64,000 nucleotides of DNA. Source: Ceratothoa steindachneri (lineage: Eukaryota; Arthropoda; Malacostraca; Isopoda; Cymothoidae). The notes beneath the pieces are model-generated. The model was not told the DNA's origin, did no database searches, and was given only the letters and a program-made list of their open reading frames with translations. Within the stretch, counting starts at the first letter, position 1. Each line of letters opens with the position of its first letter. The stretch lies in the NCBI GenBank assembly GCA_963969495.1, contig OZ018326.1, forward strand, positions 176,179,056-176,243,055. Direction: 5' to 3'. Positions 10,962 to 24,127 of this stretch are shown here, piece after piece. A program made the translations under genes and the position numbers.

Positions 10962-12713
10962 TAAAATGATTTTACTTTCCTTTTCAAACGACATTAATTT
11001 TTCGAAAACCTAATATCTTTCCTCTCTAAGATACCCCCAATGTTGTTGTGATATAAACATACAATGAATTTTCAGGAAAAAGGATGACTTTTTCTTCGAT
11101 CTAAAGACAGGTAAATTGCTGCACAATTCTTCAAAATAGAAGAAAAATGAAAAGAAAGAGAATAGAAAGGATAGAGTAGAGATCATAAAGTAGCAGGTAG
11201 AAAATAGAGAGTGAAGCGTAAGGAGAAGAGAAAGTGGATAGTAGAGTATAGAAAGGAGAGAGAAAGAAGTTTGTAATTCTTTCATTTCTCTGTTTGAGAG
11301 CCTATGCATATTCACAAAATATATATGTTAGCTTTTGCACACACAAAATAATTTTAAAACTTCCAAAAAATGCAAAATATTTTACAACTAAAACATGAAT
11401 AAAGTTTGAATATTATGGTTTGTTGTTAAACCCAATTAACAAACTGAGACACAATCTGTTAACTTAAGACCTAAACTCATACATTTACTGTTACAATCTT
11501 TTGAACAATCTAAACAAACCTGACTCAAAACCTTTTGGAATTAGACTCATAATTACTCTACTAAACACAACACTTTGCGGTTGTTATAACAATGAGTAGC
11601 GACCTTAACACTACATATTTATAGGGCTGTAAGAATAGGCTATTGAATACAGTCATCAACATAATAGCGTGGAGTTTGCAAAGGTAAAATATTGGTCGTC
11701 TCCAGGCTTGAATAATACAACTCCTTCCCCGATGGATCACCGGGTTCCAATCAGCCCGTGATGCTCTTCTCCACCAGGAACATTTATTTCGTGCCACTAC
11801 AATGTTCCGTGATATTCAATGGTTACGGGTGAGATGCCGAATCACATTTAATGTTGTGTTTGTATATTTTTTTATATAACGCAGCTCCCTCTTATGTGAT
11901 AAATTCACTAAATCTATCACAACCATCTCCTCAATATTTTCAGCTCGGATTTTGCGCTATTATTGACTGTACTACTTAGTCATTTATGCTCTTTTGGTGA
12001 TCTTGCTTCCTCTGTATTCCGTCTAGAATTTGGAATTATTTTCCTACGGTCAGCTGCTCATCCCGGTTTCTTGGTGCCTTATAGCGTTGATTGACCACTC
12101 CCCTCCTGTCTCGTGCATTTTTTTGAAGTCGATAGACGGGCGCTCAGTGTAGCCCCATGAAATTGAAGAGGCCATAGAAATTTTTGTTTATTATTATTAC
12201 TATTTATCAAGAACCTTATCCATTTCTGCTATTTTTAACCTTACTTATCCGATTTTCGATGCTTCAATTGAAGCTCGTTGCACGGACCTTATAGTTTATT
12301 AATCAGGGAATTAAGCTAAATTTAGTATGATATTATTTGGAGATGAGATCCAAGAGTAGACATAATCTCCTTTGAATCAGACCCTTACATAGCTTTTAGA
12401 TATAGTACCTATCAGATTTTAGTTAAAATCTTTTCTAAAGATTAAAGTTAAAGCACGTTAGAAGAGATTTTATTTATATAATCGCTTAGCATATTATCTT
12501 TTATTTTTATTTTTCTCTGATGCAGTCTCTTAAAATTTTTTATATGGAATTTATTTCATTAACTCCTTTTCATGGCTAAGACTGCGTGCCAAAGAAATAA
12601 ATTAATATTTAGCGAATTTCGATCAATATTTAACAAAATTAATCTTTATATTTGAATAACGGGATATCAACATTATAGGTCGATGCTTATCCATTTAATA
12701 GCATAGTTTACGA

Positions 12714-12833
12714 TTCATCCATTATCTAAATAGTTAATGCATCATAATTTACAAAGTAGGCAGTCAAATGTGGCATATCCCTTTCGGAGATCTTTTCTTA
12801 TATCCTGTTTTTATAATGCATCTCTGTACCTAC
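12714..12833 (+). repeat. dispersed repeat, copy 2 (partner at 1635)
   Basis: This copy aligns over about 110 bp with 1635-1748 in the same orientation (shared blocks TGCATCATAATTT, TCAAATGT and ATCTTTTCTTATATC). The surrounding sequence does not match, so each copy is bounded within roughly 120 bp. Confidence 0.6.
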
Positions 12834-15800
12834 TCATTGCAACACAAGCCGCTTGCTACCAATGGGTAAATTGCAGGTTACCTTACAAAATACTTTTTAA
12901 TATATAACTTCATTGAACAAAGGACAAAAAACACAAGTTTAAAATAAAGAAATAAAGATAGTTGTAGAACAATAAAAATACCTCTCAGTAACTCATTAGG
13001 TCTGGTAAATAGCCTAAAAGGTTGAATTTTTACCTAGACCTAATTTCCTCATTCAATCGTCTATTCATGAGTGATGAGTTGAAATAAAGAAATAGTTTGC
13101 TCCCCCAGACTGAGCAATTAATTTGCCATTAATAAATAAAAGTCCGAAAATAGAATTGACTTATCTTTTTAAAATCTTTAGCAGTGAACATTCATCTATA
13201 TATTTGGCGTTTACGATCACCAATACTGCATTCCTTTGTTTATTTTACATATATTATCTTCAATCTTGACCGATTATATTCCATTATGTTTATTGTTTGG
13301 CTCACACTCATATTTCGCATGAGTGAAGGTGCATCTCCTGGATTATTTCCCTTTTTTCTGGATAAATTTTAAGAACCACATTAATAAATTACTGTGAAAA
13401 TTTTTATTAATTTTCAAAGTATGCTAATTGGTAAATAGAAATTTATCTAACTTTGTTTCTCCCAAATAATCAATGAACAACCAAATTATGTCTGAGTCTA
13501 CTGTAAATAATTAACATATAGTAAGTTCGAATTAATTCTCTTTACTTTGCAAAATTAAAATCTAATTATTAGAAACGGGACTCCATTATGTGAATTTTAT
13601 TAGGGTTTCTAAATATAATAAGTACATAAATTTTTGAAATATTGCTGAAATCACCGAGGGCATATTTATTTTAACGACCAATAAAAGTGAAGTTTAATCA
13701 TGCTATGCAAACTAAGGCTACAAAAATCTAATTAGATATATAATTTATCTTGCATTTTAGAAATAGTACTCTCCTCTACTTCCTCATTTGTTTTGATTTT
13801 TGCATCTTTTTTACACCTGGCAAGTTTCGATTCTCCACCTTTGTACATTTTAATCCCCCAAAACATATGTGCTTCTTGTAGGAAATTAGAGGTCGGGACA
13901 TACCCCCTCCCCCAACCAAAATGCAAGTATTTGGGAAATCGAGATTACAACCTTTGGTATTTTTAACGTTTTGTGATATCTCTCTTCTATTTTTATCAAT
14001 ATTTCTTTATTTATCTGTGAGTCTCTAGGCTTGCCTTATTAATCAACACATACATTTTGTTTTGTTTTTACTTAATACCTGGAATCTGTTTGGTTGCTTC
14101 ATTATGGGGATGGTATTTCGTCCATTAACTTATCAGTTTCTGTATAATTTTCTTTTTAATATAAAGGGGGCGAGGGGGGTAGCGTCACATCAGTTGGGGG
14201 GGGGGGGATCTTCTCTCATTGCAATACTTAAGAAAATTATAGGGAAATTAAACACCATCCCGCTCTTTCGAGCCTCAAGTTCATATAGGAAATCTCTTTG
14301 CTAAGTTCCATTCATATATTTCCTCTTACTCTAACGTTACCACTTCATTTATTATTAGTTAAATATTACCGTTGTTTCTGGCAGCACAAAAAGAGTAGTT
14401 AAATAGAATATGGATAAGTTTCACTTTGTCTGAGATTAGCTCTTGCAAAATCAGCTTCGAATTAAATGTGAATTTTATTTTATAATTCAATTAATCCATA
14501 TTTTTATTATTGTCAATTCAATCGTAATACACTAGCAGATACTAGTAAACATGGTAGAAGAAAACAAGCACCATCATCTTTCATTCAGTTCCTTGAGGGA
14601 TGGCTTGGGTCTTAAGAGATCTCTAACTAATAATTAGAATCGTCTCTTTTCGAACGGAAAAGAAGAGGTATATTTAATTAACAGCTGGCGCTTTTTAGTT
14701 TCGGTTGTTGGTATGATTTATTTGTGCGCAATAAAAGCGCCTCTCGTCGAGTTATCGTTGGATATCTCACATCAACTACATTATATACGGAAGTTCACAT
14801 TTTCAGTGGTGGTGCTATTTGTATAATCACTTTTGCTGACGTTATTGTTTATAGTTCACTGGGAGCAGCTGACATCTCTTCTCCATCCAACCAATTCAGA
14901 GATTTAAGCAGAAAGCTTTGATTCGACCGTCTGTGCTATAGACCCCGCCAACGTTACCACAATTAAGTAGGGCTATGGTTTGAGTAGACTAAGTAAGCCT
15001 GTTGGAAAGTGGTATGATTACCAAAGGGGATTTGTCACAGAGTTTTGCTACCACAATTAGAGTAACTAAATGGGTTTTAAATTCAGCTTGGCGGCTCCTA
15101 GTTTGCTTTTGCTTGGATGCTTGCTGTTCACAAGGTACTTACTCAAAAAGTGGACTAAGCTGTCTTCTTGCTTAAGTGTGAGCTGGGTAAACTTGATCGG
15201 AGATTTCCTCACAGGTAAAAGGAATCTTGGAGCTGGATTCAATATTTTTTATTGGGTGGGAACGTGGAAAGTCTTCAGGTGTCTGCTTGATAAAAATAAT
15301 TCGACCTTAAGCGCCTTTCAGCTCTCGTTTCACATATACGGCACGCATAAATGCGGCATTTTAACATAGACCAATAGAATAAATTTTTACACATATAATT
15401 ATTTCTCATAATATTAAATATATTATTTCTACTAAAATTAAACAATTCTCGAGTAATTTTTTTAATTTTAATCACAAATATCTAAATATTTAAAAGGCAA
15501 ATCAAATCCATGAGATTTGTTGTTTTCTTAGGCCATATCATGCATGGTTGCCAAATGTCACCATTTCTCTTATATCAGCGCCCTAAAAGAGCTACTTTTT
15601 TTATTTCTCATCAATTAAATTCAATTCATATTAAATATATAGAATCAAGAAGATTGTAATTATTATCTCTAGACTTTTACATTAATTTTTTATGTAATAA
15701 CCTAAACTTACTCTATTCTAGTCTTTTGTATTTTTTAAGATCGTTTAAAGTTTCGTCGAATCACGGAAAGAAAAAAATATTAAGTTACTGTTAGAAATGT

Positions 15801-16077
15801 AAATTTGTTAACCAAAATGAGAGACATTTGAAGTATATAAACTGAGCTGTGTTAAGATTCGTTTTAACACACAAATCTTTGTAATTTTCAAAGACATAAA
15901 TGTTTTTAATCCTAAAACTGATGCTCACCGATGTTATCTTAACTTGCGGAACTTAATACTAACATATTTATTCCCTTTTCAGCAATATATTGTTATTTTA
16001 CTAAATATGAATCTTTCTGCATCCTATTTGGCCTCATTCCTTCAACCTTTGGCTTAACTCTTTCACCTGACCTGTCC

Positions 16078-16190
16078 TTTTATATCTAGAGGCGATCTGA
16101 GCATGCGTCTTTTGGTGATATTCACCCAATACCAGGCTTTTTTATATTTGCAGGCGATATGCGAATGCGCCTTTAGCCGATTACGCAATA
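16078..16190 (+). repeat. imperfect direct repeat pair, about 50 bp each
   Basis: Two blocks about 60 bp apart share the pattern TTTTATAT, then AGGCGAT, then ATGCG and CTTT, then CGAT or TGAT. The first starts near 16078 and the second near 16138. Identity by eye is about 70%. The function is unknown. Confidence 0.45.
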
Positions 16191-18861
16191 GCGTTTCGTT
16201 TCAGAACGATAGGCGGCTCTCTTTTTTTTAGTTTATATAGGATTCGAAAAGGTTAAAAACCCAGCGCAAATTTTCCGTTAGTGCGTTTAAGAGCAAGTTG
16301 TTTTCTAATGTCCGCATTCGAACAAGTGCTAGCCTTTCATCAAAAAACTGTTTTCGGCACAAAGCTTTGATGCAAATTAGTGGCCTAACGACATTTAGCA
16401 ATCGAGATTTGCACTTAAATGTGATGGAAAGCTTTCAAATTAAGAATATTACGAGGTGGTTTTAAAGTTGCGGGGTGTTTGTGGGGAGTTATCAAAACGA
16501 AGCACCTCTCGATCAAAACTGAGGCTACATTTGGGGATGCCTCTAAGAATGCTTTAAAAGCACAGTTGCTAGGCCAAGGAATATTCAAACACGGCTACAA
16601 AAATATACTTTAATTTTACTAAAGATTCCATACACCGAAGGATACTTAATTAAGAAATGATCTAACAATTATACAAGTTCTAGAGCAACGGGGATCCTTG
16701 AGGTTCACCGCGGTAAAGGTGGTAAGAGTGCGACGAGTAGGACCATTGAGGTAAGTTCAACTTTAAACTTGTGGGTGTCTCACGAGACGCTTAATCCTAA
16801 AGAGGCAAACGGAGGATACTTCGGTAAAGGCTTTTCCGATCCCTAAAATCCGAAGACGTGGAGAGAAGGGTTGAAGCGCGCCTAAAACTATCTCCACAAA
16901 CAACATTGAGTGATGACTAGCTCTTCATTGGCTCTTTGATAGTCACTCAATTCTTCTCTAGACAAGAATGTACTCGATTCCCTCTTGACTAACGAAGACT
17001 TTAACGGCTAACTTACTGGACGGCGGCTTCAGACACAGTCTGCCTGTGAACTCCGAAGTATCAAATATATACTGAGAAATTATCTTGAAGAGAAGAGAGA
17101 TTCATCGCCAAAAGACTTCCTTAATTTTCCTAGGGTCGCGATAAGGGTCCATAGCAAGAACTCGCGATTCCTCCTTAATGGTCTTTCCATTGTTCTAATT
17201 TTCACAGTATATAAAGCAGATAAATGCAGAGCTGCGAACTGGACATGAGGCTGACTAATTTTGTCTGCGACAATGGCGTTTCGTCATCAAGCGAATTGCT
17301 TTGCTTAGGGGAGACGGCCAACGGCGAACTGGGAAGTCAGGGCGTTCTGGGGAGATGACGGAGAACCGAGGTAGGAGAAGGTGGGAAGAGAAAAAACGAA
17401 TTCCTTTTCTGTCTCCTTATTCTTCCACAGCCCCCATTTCAAAAGTACTTAAAATAATATTAATATTTAGCAGAAATAGCCTGAACTAGGCGGTGCTTTC
17501 GTCGTCTTATATTAACATGTTAGGTCTGGTTTGGTTTATGATCTTTTAAATTATTATTGTTTAGTTTTCAGATCTGAAAATTGTTATCACTGGAAATACC
17601 TATTATGGAGCTTCCGTCAATTATTTAAAAGTATGCATTTCCAGGAAAAATGAGTCAGTTCTGAAAAATACATATAAGACTTAATAGGAAAAGCACATCT
17701 TTAAATTACTGTGCACATTTGTATTAAACGAATTTTTACCCTCAGCTGTTTAAATTATGTAACGTTACGTTATTTATAGATTTTACGTTGACGGTATTTG
17801 CTAGTTTAAGTTTAATTAATTACATTGTAGTTCGGGTATTAAAATTCAGGAAACGATGATTTTTGCATCAGCTAAAATTGTGCATTTGCTCTTTTTATTT
17901 TTTAAATAGATTTGTTCTGTAGGCTTTCAAGCGCTTGTTTTGAACCTTGTAGCATTGACTATCTAACTTGCGTGCTTGCTCAGATCCTACCAGTTTATGA
18001 TCAAAAAATAAATCACGTCTTTTGACCGACCGTCCCTTTGAACAAAATTCGGTCTTTTTGAACTTTTTGGACTTTCAAAGGGAAAGATAATTATACCTTA
18101 AGGAAATGGCGCTGTTCTAAGAGCACTCTACAGATTTTCTTCGGAAAAATAATTATGGTTCAAAGTGTGAGCTCATTATAGGAGCTTATAAAAATTCAAA
18201 CTGCTCATTGTTTCAGTATCTTTGAGTCATATTCCATCCTATGACGTGGTTCTAACACTTCAGCGGTTCACTTTCGGTGAGGTTGTCCTGAATCACGAGA
18301 TAGAGTAGACAGAGGCTGGCGTATGGGTAAGAACTTTTTAAACAGCTATGAAGTGGAAGTTCTATTTCAACTTATTCTCACGTAGAATACATCCAAGAGG
18401 GTAGTTCCAGATGGAGTAATCGTGTTATGTCCAATTGTTAATTACATGAACACTATTCAACTCTTTCTTTTTCACTATAGGGCAAGAGAAAGTCAGAGAG
18501 AGCCTGTTGGAGTTTTTCTGACCTTAGAAAAGTGTCCGTTAAATAGTAAGTGCTCTATTTAAATGAAATAATTTATTTCAACATTTATTACAAAAACTGA
18601 AGTTTGATTTAATTATTACCAGTTGATTTACGAATTCCAATTATTTATTTTAAAATTTGTGGCTTATTTGGGACTCTGGCTTGTATTTTTAGATGCATCT
18701 GTTGTTTAGTTTACGACAAATTTCTTCTTAATGTTACATTACCCAAGGTTAGCAAGGTTTGCCTTTTAGACTAATGGATCTTTTAGGTTTGGTAAATGTT
18801 TGCCACTTTTTTACGCTGAATTCAAATGTCTTTATTTTTTTAGAAATTATTAATTTAAAAC

Positions 18862-18881
18862 TTAGGCTAGGTTAGGTTAGG
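18862..18881 (+). repeat. short TTAGG-like interstitial run
   Basis: Four units read TTAGG, CTAGG, TTAGG, TTAGG. TTAGG is the ancestral arthropod telomere repeat. The run is too short to be a telomere and could be chance; CCTAACC motifs in the opposite sense occur near 19172 and 32602. Confidence 0.4.
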
Positions 18882-19734
18882 CTATTATGATACGAATATC
18901 ATATATAAAGTTCAGTTCTAGTAACTTTTGATGAATTTAAGTTAATCTATTTGTCTAATTTTAAACTTCAAGATTTAGCGCAAAATCTTCTTAAATAGTT
19001 CTTTATTTTAGAATCTTCTACCATTTATGGATTTATACAATGAAGAGGATTACGAAAAATTAAAGAATAGGGAATTTCTTAACAAAAGATTGCAATCATC
19101 AGCTTTGGAAGTAGCTTAAGAAACTGCATTAGTAGTAAAATTCAAACAAAGATAGAAGAATGTACACCAAACCTAACCAAATCTTACCTAACCTTGTTTA
19201 ACTTTAAAACTAATAATTTCTCAAAAAATAAAATTGATATTTTGAATCAGCGTAAAAATATAATTTGTAGGGAAATTTAAAACCCGCTTCATAATTTCTG
19301 CCTATTTATTTATAATTATCTACCATTTCGATAAATGTGTCTCCTTCTTCTTTTTCTTTCGCTCCAGAGTGCAAGTGAGCATAGTTACACCAGCAGGCCT
19401 TTTATATTAATTTAACCATAGTCCAAATTATTTAATCCCTAAAAAATAGTGATATACTTTAGATCATGGTAACAGGAATAAAGCTAAAATAAGACGTTAA
19501 ATAGTTCCAACTCCCAGGCAAAAATAGTCTCCATAGAACATGCCCAATGAATGATCTGTTTGTGTCCTTCTATTCTTAAAAAAAGCTTCCATTCTAGAAG
19601 GAAGTTAAATGAGAATTTTACATTCTCTTGGTCCCTAGCGTTCTAGATATTTCTACTTTTTAGGTAGTTTGGCTTGGTCTTTACCCTTACCATCACCTTC
19701 TCTAATGTCACCTATTGCGTCAACCTCTTTACAG

Positions 19735-20434
19735 TGCACGCGTAAGAAAAGTGCCGCAGCTTGATGTATATGGATTTATTGACCGCTACAATGCTCTCTA
19801 TGTCCCTGGTCAGAATCTGAGAATTGATGGGCAGCTTAAAGAGTTTGGTGGACGTTGTCTTTTTAGTATTTACATTGCAATTTAACATTGATAATATAAC
19901 CTAAAAATAATCATAGTTTGCAATGCTCCATCCTATTTTATGGTTAATGCTTTACCATACTTAGGAAACCCCACACGTCCACGGAAAAGAATTGCTGTCG
20001 GCTAATATCTAACCTTTAGATCAACTCTAGCGAAATATAACTGAGGACAACTCGTTTTTATCAGTTCCGCTTGTAGCTGACAAAATCGTGACATTCAAAC
20101 TTATATTTGATGGGGAAATTCGCTGTAAGAAAAGGAAAATCTAGCTGAGATTATCAACAATAGAAACGTCTAGGTGTGTCTTAGTGCTTTTGCCTTTAAG
20201 ATGAAACTGATATTTGTTTCGTATTTACCACCTAAAAAGACGTCAGCCTCGAAGTTCCTCTTACTAGTGTTCCACGAAACATCAACAGGAATCTGCTGTT
20301 GGGGAGAAACGTACATCAGACATAATATTGGATTAAAACAAAACAAAAGGTGTTTTCATTCGTTCGAGCATATTTGTTTAAGTAGTTACTTTATCCGAAA
20401 TAACAAGGTCAAAAGAGTCACATGGAATAATTAA
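19735..20434 (+). pseudogene. piggyBac-type transposase relic, second family
   Basis: On the plus strand, near 19770-19880, the frame reads YVPGQNLRIDGQLKEFGGRC. This is the first-aspartate block of piggyBac transposases, with the usual Glu after Asp replaced by Gly. After frameshifts, YFMVNALPYLG near 19940 matches the block that normally follows. The longest open part (20174-20434) has SAFAFKMKLIFVSYLPPKK and then RNNKVKRVTW. It corresponds to the C-terminal core, but the third catalytic Asp motif is no longer readable (CFHSFEH is found there). The second Asp block is also lost. The element is much more decayed than the one at 7.45 kb and differs from it in sequence, so it is an older, separate family. 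No TTAA-flanked ends were found. Confidence 0.68.
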
Positions 20435-20649
20435 ACTTCAAAGGACAGTTCTGACTATAGCGAAAGGTGCTATTTTGGCAAAGCTCTAAATAGGAGCATA
20501 AGAAAAAGCATAGTACAAGTAAATACTCATTCTTCCCACCTCTCTCAGCCGCTTTCACGAATACAGAAACCGTCAAATATTCTAATGTGAAAAAGGATAC
20601 AATTATCAAATTTTAATAGAACAACAGAAACCTATTTAACTTACTTATA
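20435..20649. other. unassigned gap between two elements
   Basis: This is short AT-rich sequence between the piggyBac relic and the 3' end of the CR1-like LINE. Nothing is recognisable in it. Confidence 0.4.
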
Positions 20650-23030
20650 TGCTCAACTTACACTACGACGTATACAGATTCATTTATTACATCATCCAGT
20701 CTATATTGCAACTGTTCTACAGATGAACTATTCATAAACTTAACCATAAATAGATAACATGTACCGCAGAACTTATACGACAAGTAGTTCCTTCACATAC
20801 TAGTCTGGAATGGGAGCAAATCCAGCCTTAAACCATGGTTACGGGTCACATTTGTGTTCAACGTGGACATCCTCCTGTAGTCAACGTTTTCGACACCCCT
20901 TAAAATCTTGAAAGTCTCTAATAGCTGGCCTCGTAATCGGCGGGTTTCCATATAGAAAAACCACATTTCTTGAAGCTGACACTTATAGCTTTTGTGCCTA
21001 AGTGAATCAATTATCTTGGTGAACCTAGCATGAACCCTTTACAGTCTTTGTCATTAAACAGTGTAGGGAACCAGAAATGAACGGCGTACTCTGGATAAGT
21101 CTAACTAGAGAGTTGAACAACTTAAGAACAATCTCCATGTTTTATAAGCAAAATTGCTTCTTCATGTCTCCCAATAGTCTTTATGCTTTTTTCTATATTC
21201 ACACACTGCATGTAAAACTTTCGGTCGGTGCGTTTGCGCCTCCAGGTCCATTTCCACGTTAGTCGCCTCCATAAATCTAACCAACACGTGGTAGTCTTCT
21301 CGACGATTAGCATTGCTGATGTGCATTAACTTACACTCGTTAAGATTGAATGGTATCTGTCAAGTCTTGAACCACTCTCCTAACATCTGAACACTATTTT
21401 GTAGTCTTTCCACTCATTTGCGTGAGCTCACGCTGGCTTCTAATTTTGTATCTTTGACGAACTTGGATATCGAACAAAGCAACCCATTTCCTATATCATA
21501 TATATAGATGATGAAGAAGGTAGGACAGAGTACGAAACCCTGGGGCTTCCCATTATTCACTGGCCCCATATCGAGGCTGCCTCCTTTATTCTTACTCTTT
21601 GTCTCTTGACTGAAAACCATTTCTTAATCCGGTAGGCACCTTACCTGTGATGGCGACTGCGCGGAATTTGCACATCCAAATGCAGTATGGCACCTTATTA
21701 AAAGCCTTTTGAAAGTCCAGATATAAGATCTCCACATTTTGACTAGGATCTTACCTAACCAAAGGGCCGTGAAAGAATTCTAGTAGATTTGTGAGATACG
21801 ATCGGTTCTTGTCAAACCCGTTTTTTGGATCCGAGTTAAGGTGGTTTCTTTATAGGTGCTTTACTATTTTTTACTGCTATATGCTCTCTATCATTTTGCC
21901 CACAACGGTGGTCAAACTTATAGGCCGATAGCTACCCGGGTTTTTGCTCTTTTCCCTCTTAAATTTGGGGGTTGCGCCCACCGTCCCCCTGCCCTCTGGC
22001 ACCTCCTCTGTTTCTCGAGATTCGTTAACGATCACAGTAAGTGGTGGAGCAACCTCACCACTCATATCCCGAAAGACTCTAGGGAGAAAGCCATCTGGAC
22101 CTCGAGAATGTAAGGGTTATGTTATCTCTCTTAAGTTCTCGCCTTCATTGAGATACACTCCCGGCCTCGGGGTGGGATAGTTTTCTTCCCTTGTAAACAC
22201 ATGGGGTGAAATAGTCGTTCAAAACGTTAGCGATAGCCAGATTCGACTCTTCAACACGCAACGTCATCCCTTAACAGACCCATGCGCTGGCCATCTGGGT
22301 TTGTATCTATTTACGTGCAAGAATAATTACTTTGGGTTGTCTTTGCAAAGGACGCGACCCAAAGATCCTCGTGTGCCTAGCTAGGTGCATCTTTGTTTCA
22401 ACATTTCTAATATTTTTCTGTACTGCATGAAATTTTTGTTGCTACCTTTCCAATTAACTTAGCTCTTTTTTTGGTTGAGAACTGCTGAGGCGATGCCGTG
22501 ATTGAACTTTTTCGATTGAGAAGATTATATTTCACCTCTTCTGGGGAAATGAAGGTGGACGGTTTGTTCAGCGAGTTGACTGGGGCAATTTTACTACTTG
22601 CAGGTTCCAGTCGACCTATGGCTTCTCGTAGACCGGTAAAGTTCGCGCGGCAGTAATTGGGTTTGTAGGAAGCAACGCAAGAGGGACTGCCGCAAGGTGA
22701 TCACTACCGCCCAGACATTCACCCACGCTCATTCATCATCGGCGGTGAATACCAAGTCTAACATGTTCTCACCTCTCGTCGGCTCTACGACCCACTGTGT
22801 CAAATATTTATTGTAAGAGAAGTAAAGGAGTCGTCTCCCATACCTGTGTCATGATCTATCACACCAGTAAACTCTGGGATAGTCAAAATCACCCATCTTT
22901 CTGCTCGGGCAATTTTCAAATAACTCGGCAAGTTTGGCGAACAGGCTTGACTCTACTTCAGGGACAAACAGAATACTTTTGCTTGCCACAAGTTACAACG
23001 ATATAGGGTATAAGTAATTTGTATCTCATG
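20650..23030 (-). pseudogene. CR1-like LINE, endonuclease plus reverse transcriptase, decayed
   Basis: This is a non-LTR retrotransposon read on the minus strand. The apurinic-type endonuclease end is visible near 22900 (MGDFDYPRVYW) and near 22760 (GENMLDLVFTADD). Reverse transcriptase blocks follow: PGSYRPISLTTVVGKMIESI near 21900, then GFVLCPTFFIIYIYDIG near 21510, where the catalytic block after SKF reads VKDTKL instead of an ADDTK-type motif. Near 20940 comes METRRLRGQLLETFKILRGV, followed by ENVDYRRM and the usual C-terminal tail to about 20650. This order and these motifs match the CR1/L2 group, best CR1. Frames change at least six times and the first Asp of the catalytic pair is lost, so it is dead. 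The 5' end is truncated within the endonuclease. Confidence 0.82.
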
Positions 23031-23271
23031 GGTCTATACCATGCTTATGGTTGCTCAGTCAAACATATGAGGCAGGTTGGGAAAAGGGGACCTAGCTCCA
23101 TTAGGGGTGCGTTTACGGACTAGGATTTAATTTCATTATCTTCTAAGGAATAGTGTACTTAACTACATTTTTAGTTTTTATGTAGATTGTCTAACCTTTC
23201 TCCCTATAAATGAACAGATACATAAACAGATAGAGAGACTTCATTTTTATTATATATATTATATATTGAAA

Positions 23272-23550
23272 TTTCCATATTGCTGTTCTAATACAGGAAA
23301 TTTGCCCTAAGACATCGTTGGTAAATAATACAAGGATTTGTAGTTACTTTAATCAGTCCGGTTGAGGAGCTTTTCAATTAACTCATGTTAAAGCATTTAC
23401 ATTAGAGCTACAATTAAATAGCTTTGTTAAATTAAAGCTTAAAATTTTCTTTTCAATCTTCGATTTAAATCATGACTTAGCATTCAGTAATTGGAAGTCA
23501 TTAAGTGTTTATATTTCCTTTTCCAACTCCGTTCTAAGAAATATCTGATG
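23272..23550 (+). repeat. direct repeat pair, copy 1
   Basis: About 280 bp aligns with 23850-24127 in the same orientation at roughly 85% identity. It begins TTTCCATATTGCTGTTCTAA and ends at AGAAATATCTGATG. The copy is AT-rich with no coding potential. Whether the two are long terminal repeats of a small element or independent copies is unclear. Confidence 0.75.
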
Positions 23551-23849
23551 TTTATGTATGATTTGCTAAGAAATAGGGACTGCAGTTGAAAGAGTTATAA
23601 TTGATACTAAGTACGTAAGTTTATAATGTCTCCACCGTTTAATGAGAGAAGTTTCAATGCAAAGTTATTCAGATTCCTCTGATCTTTGCAACTTTTAATT
23701 GCTAAAAAATTAATGCGCAAAAGAGAGGGACTTTCCCTGTCATAGGGCTGGCATAAGATGGCTTTGAGTGCGTTCTGTAATCCGAAAGACGTTAGACATT
23801 TAGTCCTCGATAGTATCAAAATAGCTTCCTGAAACCATGCTTTGAAATT

Positions 23850-24127
23850 TCCAAATTGCTGTTCTAATACAGGATATTTGCTTAAGACATCGTTGGTGAA
23901 TACTACAAGAAGTTTAATTTTGTTAATCAGTTCGGTTGAGAGTTCTTTTTAATTAACTCTTGTTAAAGCATTTACATTAGAGTTATAATTAAATAGCTTT
24001 GTTAAATTTAAGCTTAAAATTCACCTTTCAACCATGGATTTAAATCACGACTTAGCATTCCTTAATTGAAACTCATTAAGAGTTTATAGTCTCTATTCCA
24101 ACTTAGTTTTCAAGAAATATCTGATGA
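23850..24127 (+). repeat. direct repeat pair, copy 2
   Basis: This is the partner of 23272-23550, starting about 578 bp further on. The ~300 bp between the copies contain one 70-codon open frame on the minus strand (23607-23819) with no recognisable motif. Both copies keep the block GTTAAAGCATTTACATTAGA. Confidence 0.75.

Larger units (their letters stand above)
10387..19734. other. 9.3-kb AT-rich region without recognisable genes
   Basis: I find no protein motif that I can assign. Open frames are short (under 100 codons) and compositionally like the background. Items of note are the (TA)n tract at 10888-10961, the dispersed repeat at 12714-12833, a 12-base G tract near 14206-14217, and a hairpin TGTGTTAA/TTAACACA near 15849-15872 just after a TATATAAA. 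There is also an imperfect direct repeat near 16078-16190, a somewhat GC-richer patch at about 16400-17400, and a TTAGG-like run at 18862. The GC-richer patch contains AGGTAAGT near 16749, a perfect 5' splice-site consensus, but I cannot attach it to a coding exon. Confidence 0.45.

Noticed and set aside
11700..11830. SINE or tRNA based on a GGTTCCAATCA B-box-like motif near 11745
   Set aside because: No A box at a suitable distance and no tail.
14190..14225. G tract as a possible G-quadruplex regulator
   Set aside because: A single homopolymer of about 12 G without the spaced runs usually required, and no gene nearby.
15070..15369. 99-codon open frame with a hydrophobic N-terminus resembling a signal peptide
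   Set aside because: A single short frame in AT-rich DNA without family similarity or splice context; hydrophobic stretches arise readily from T-rich sequence.
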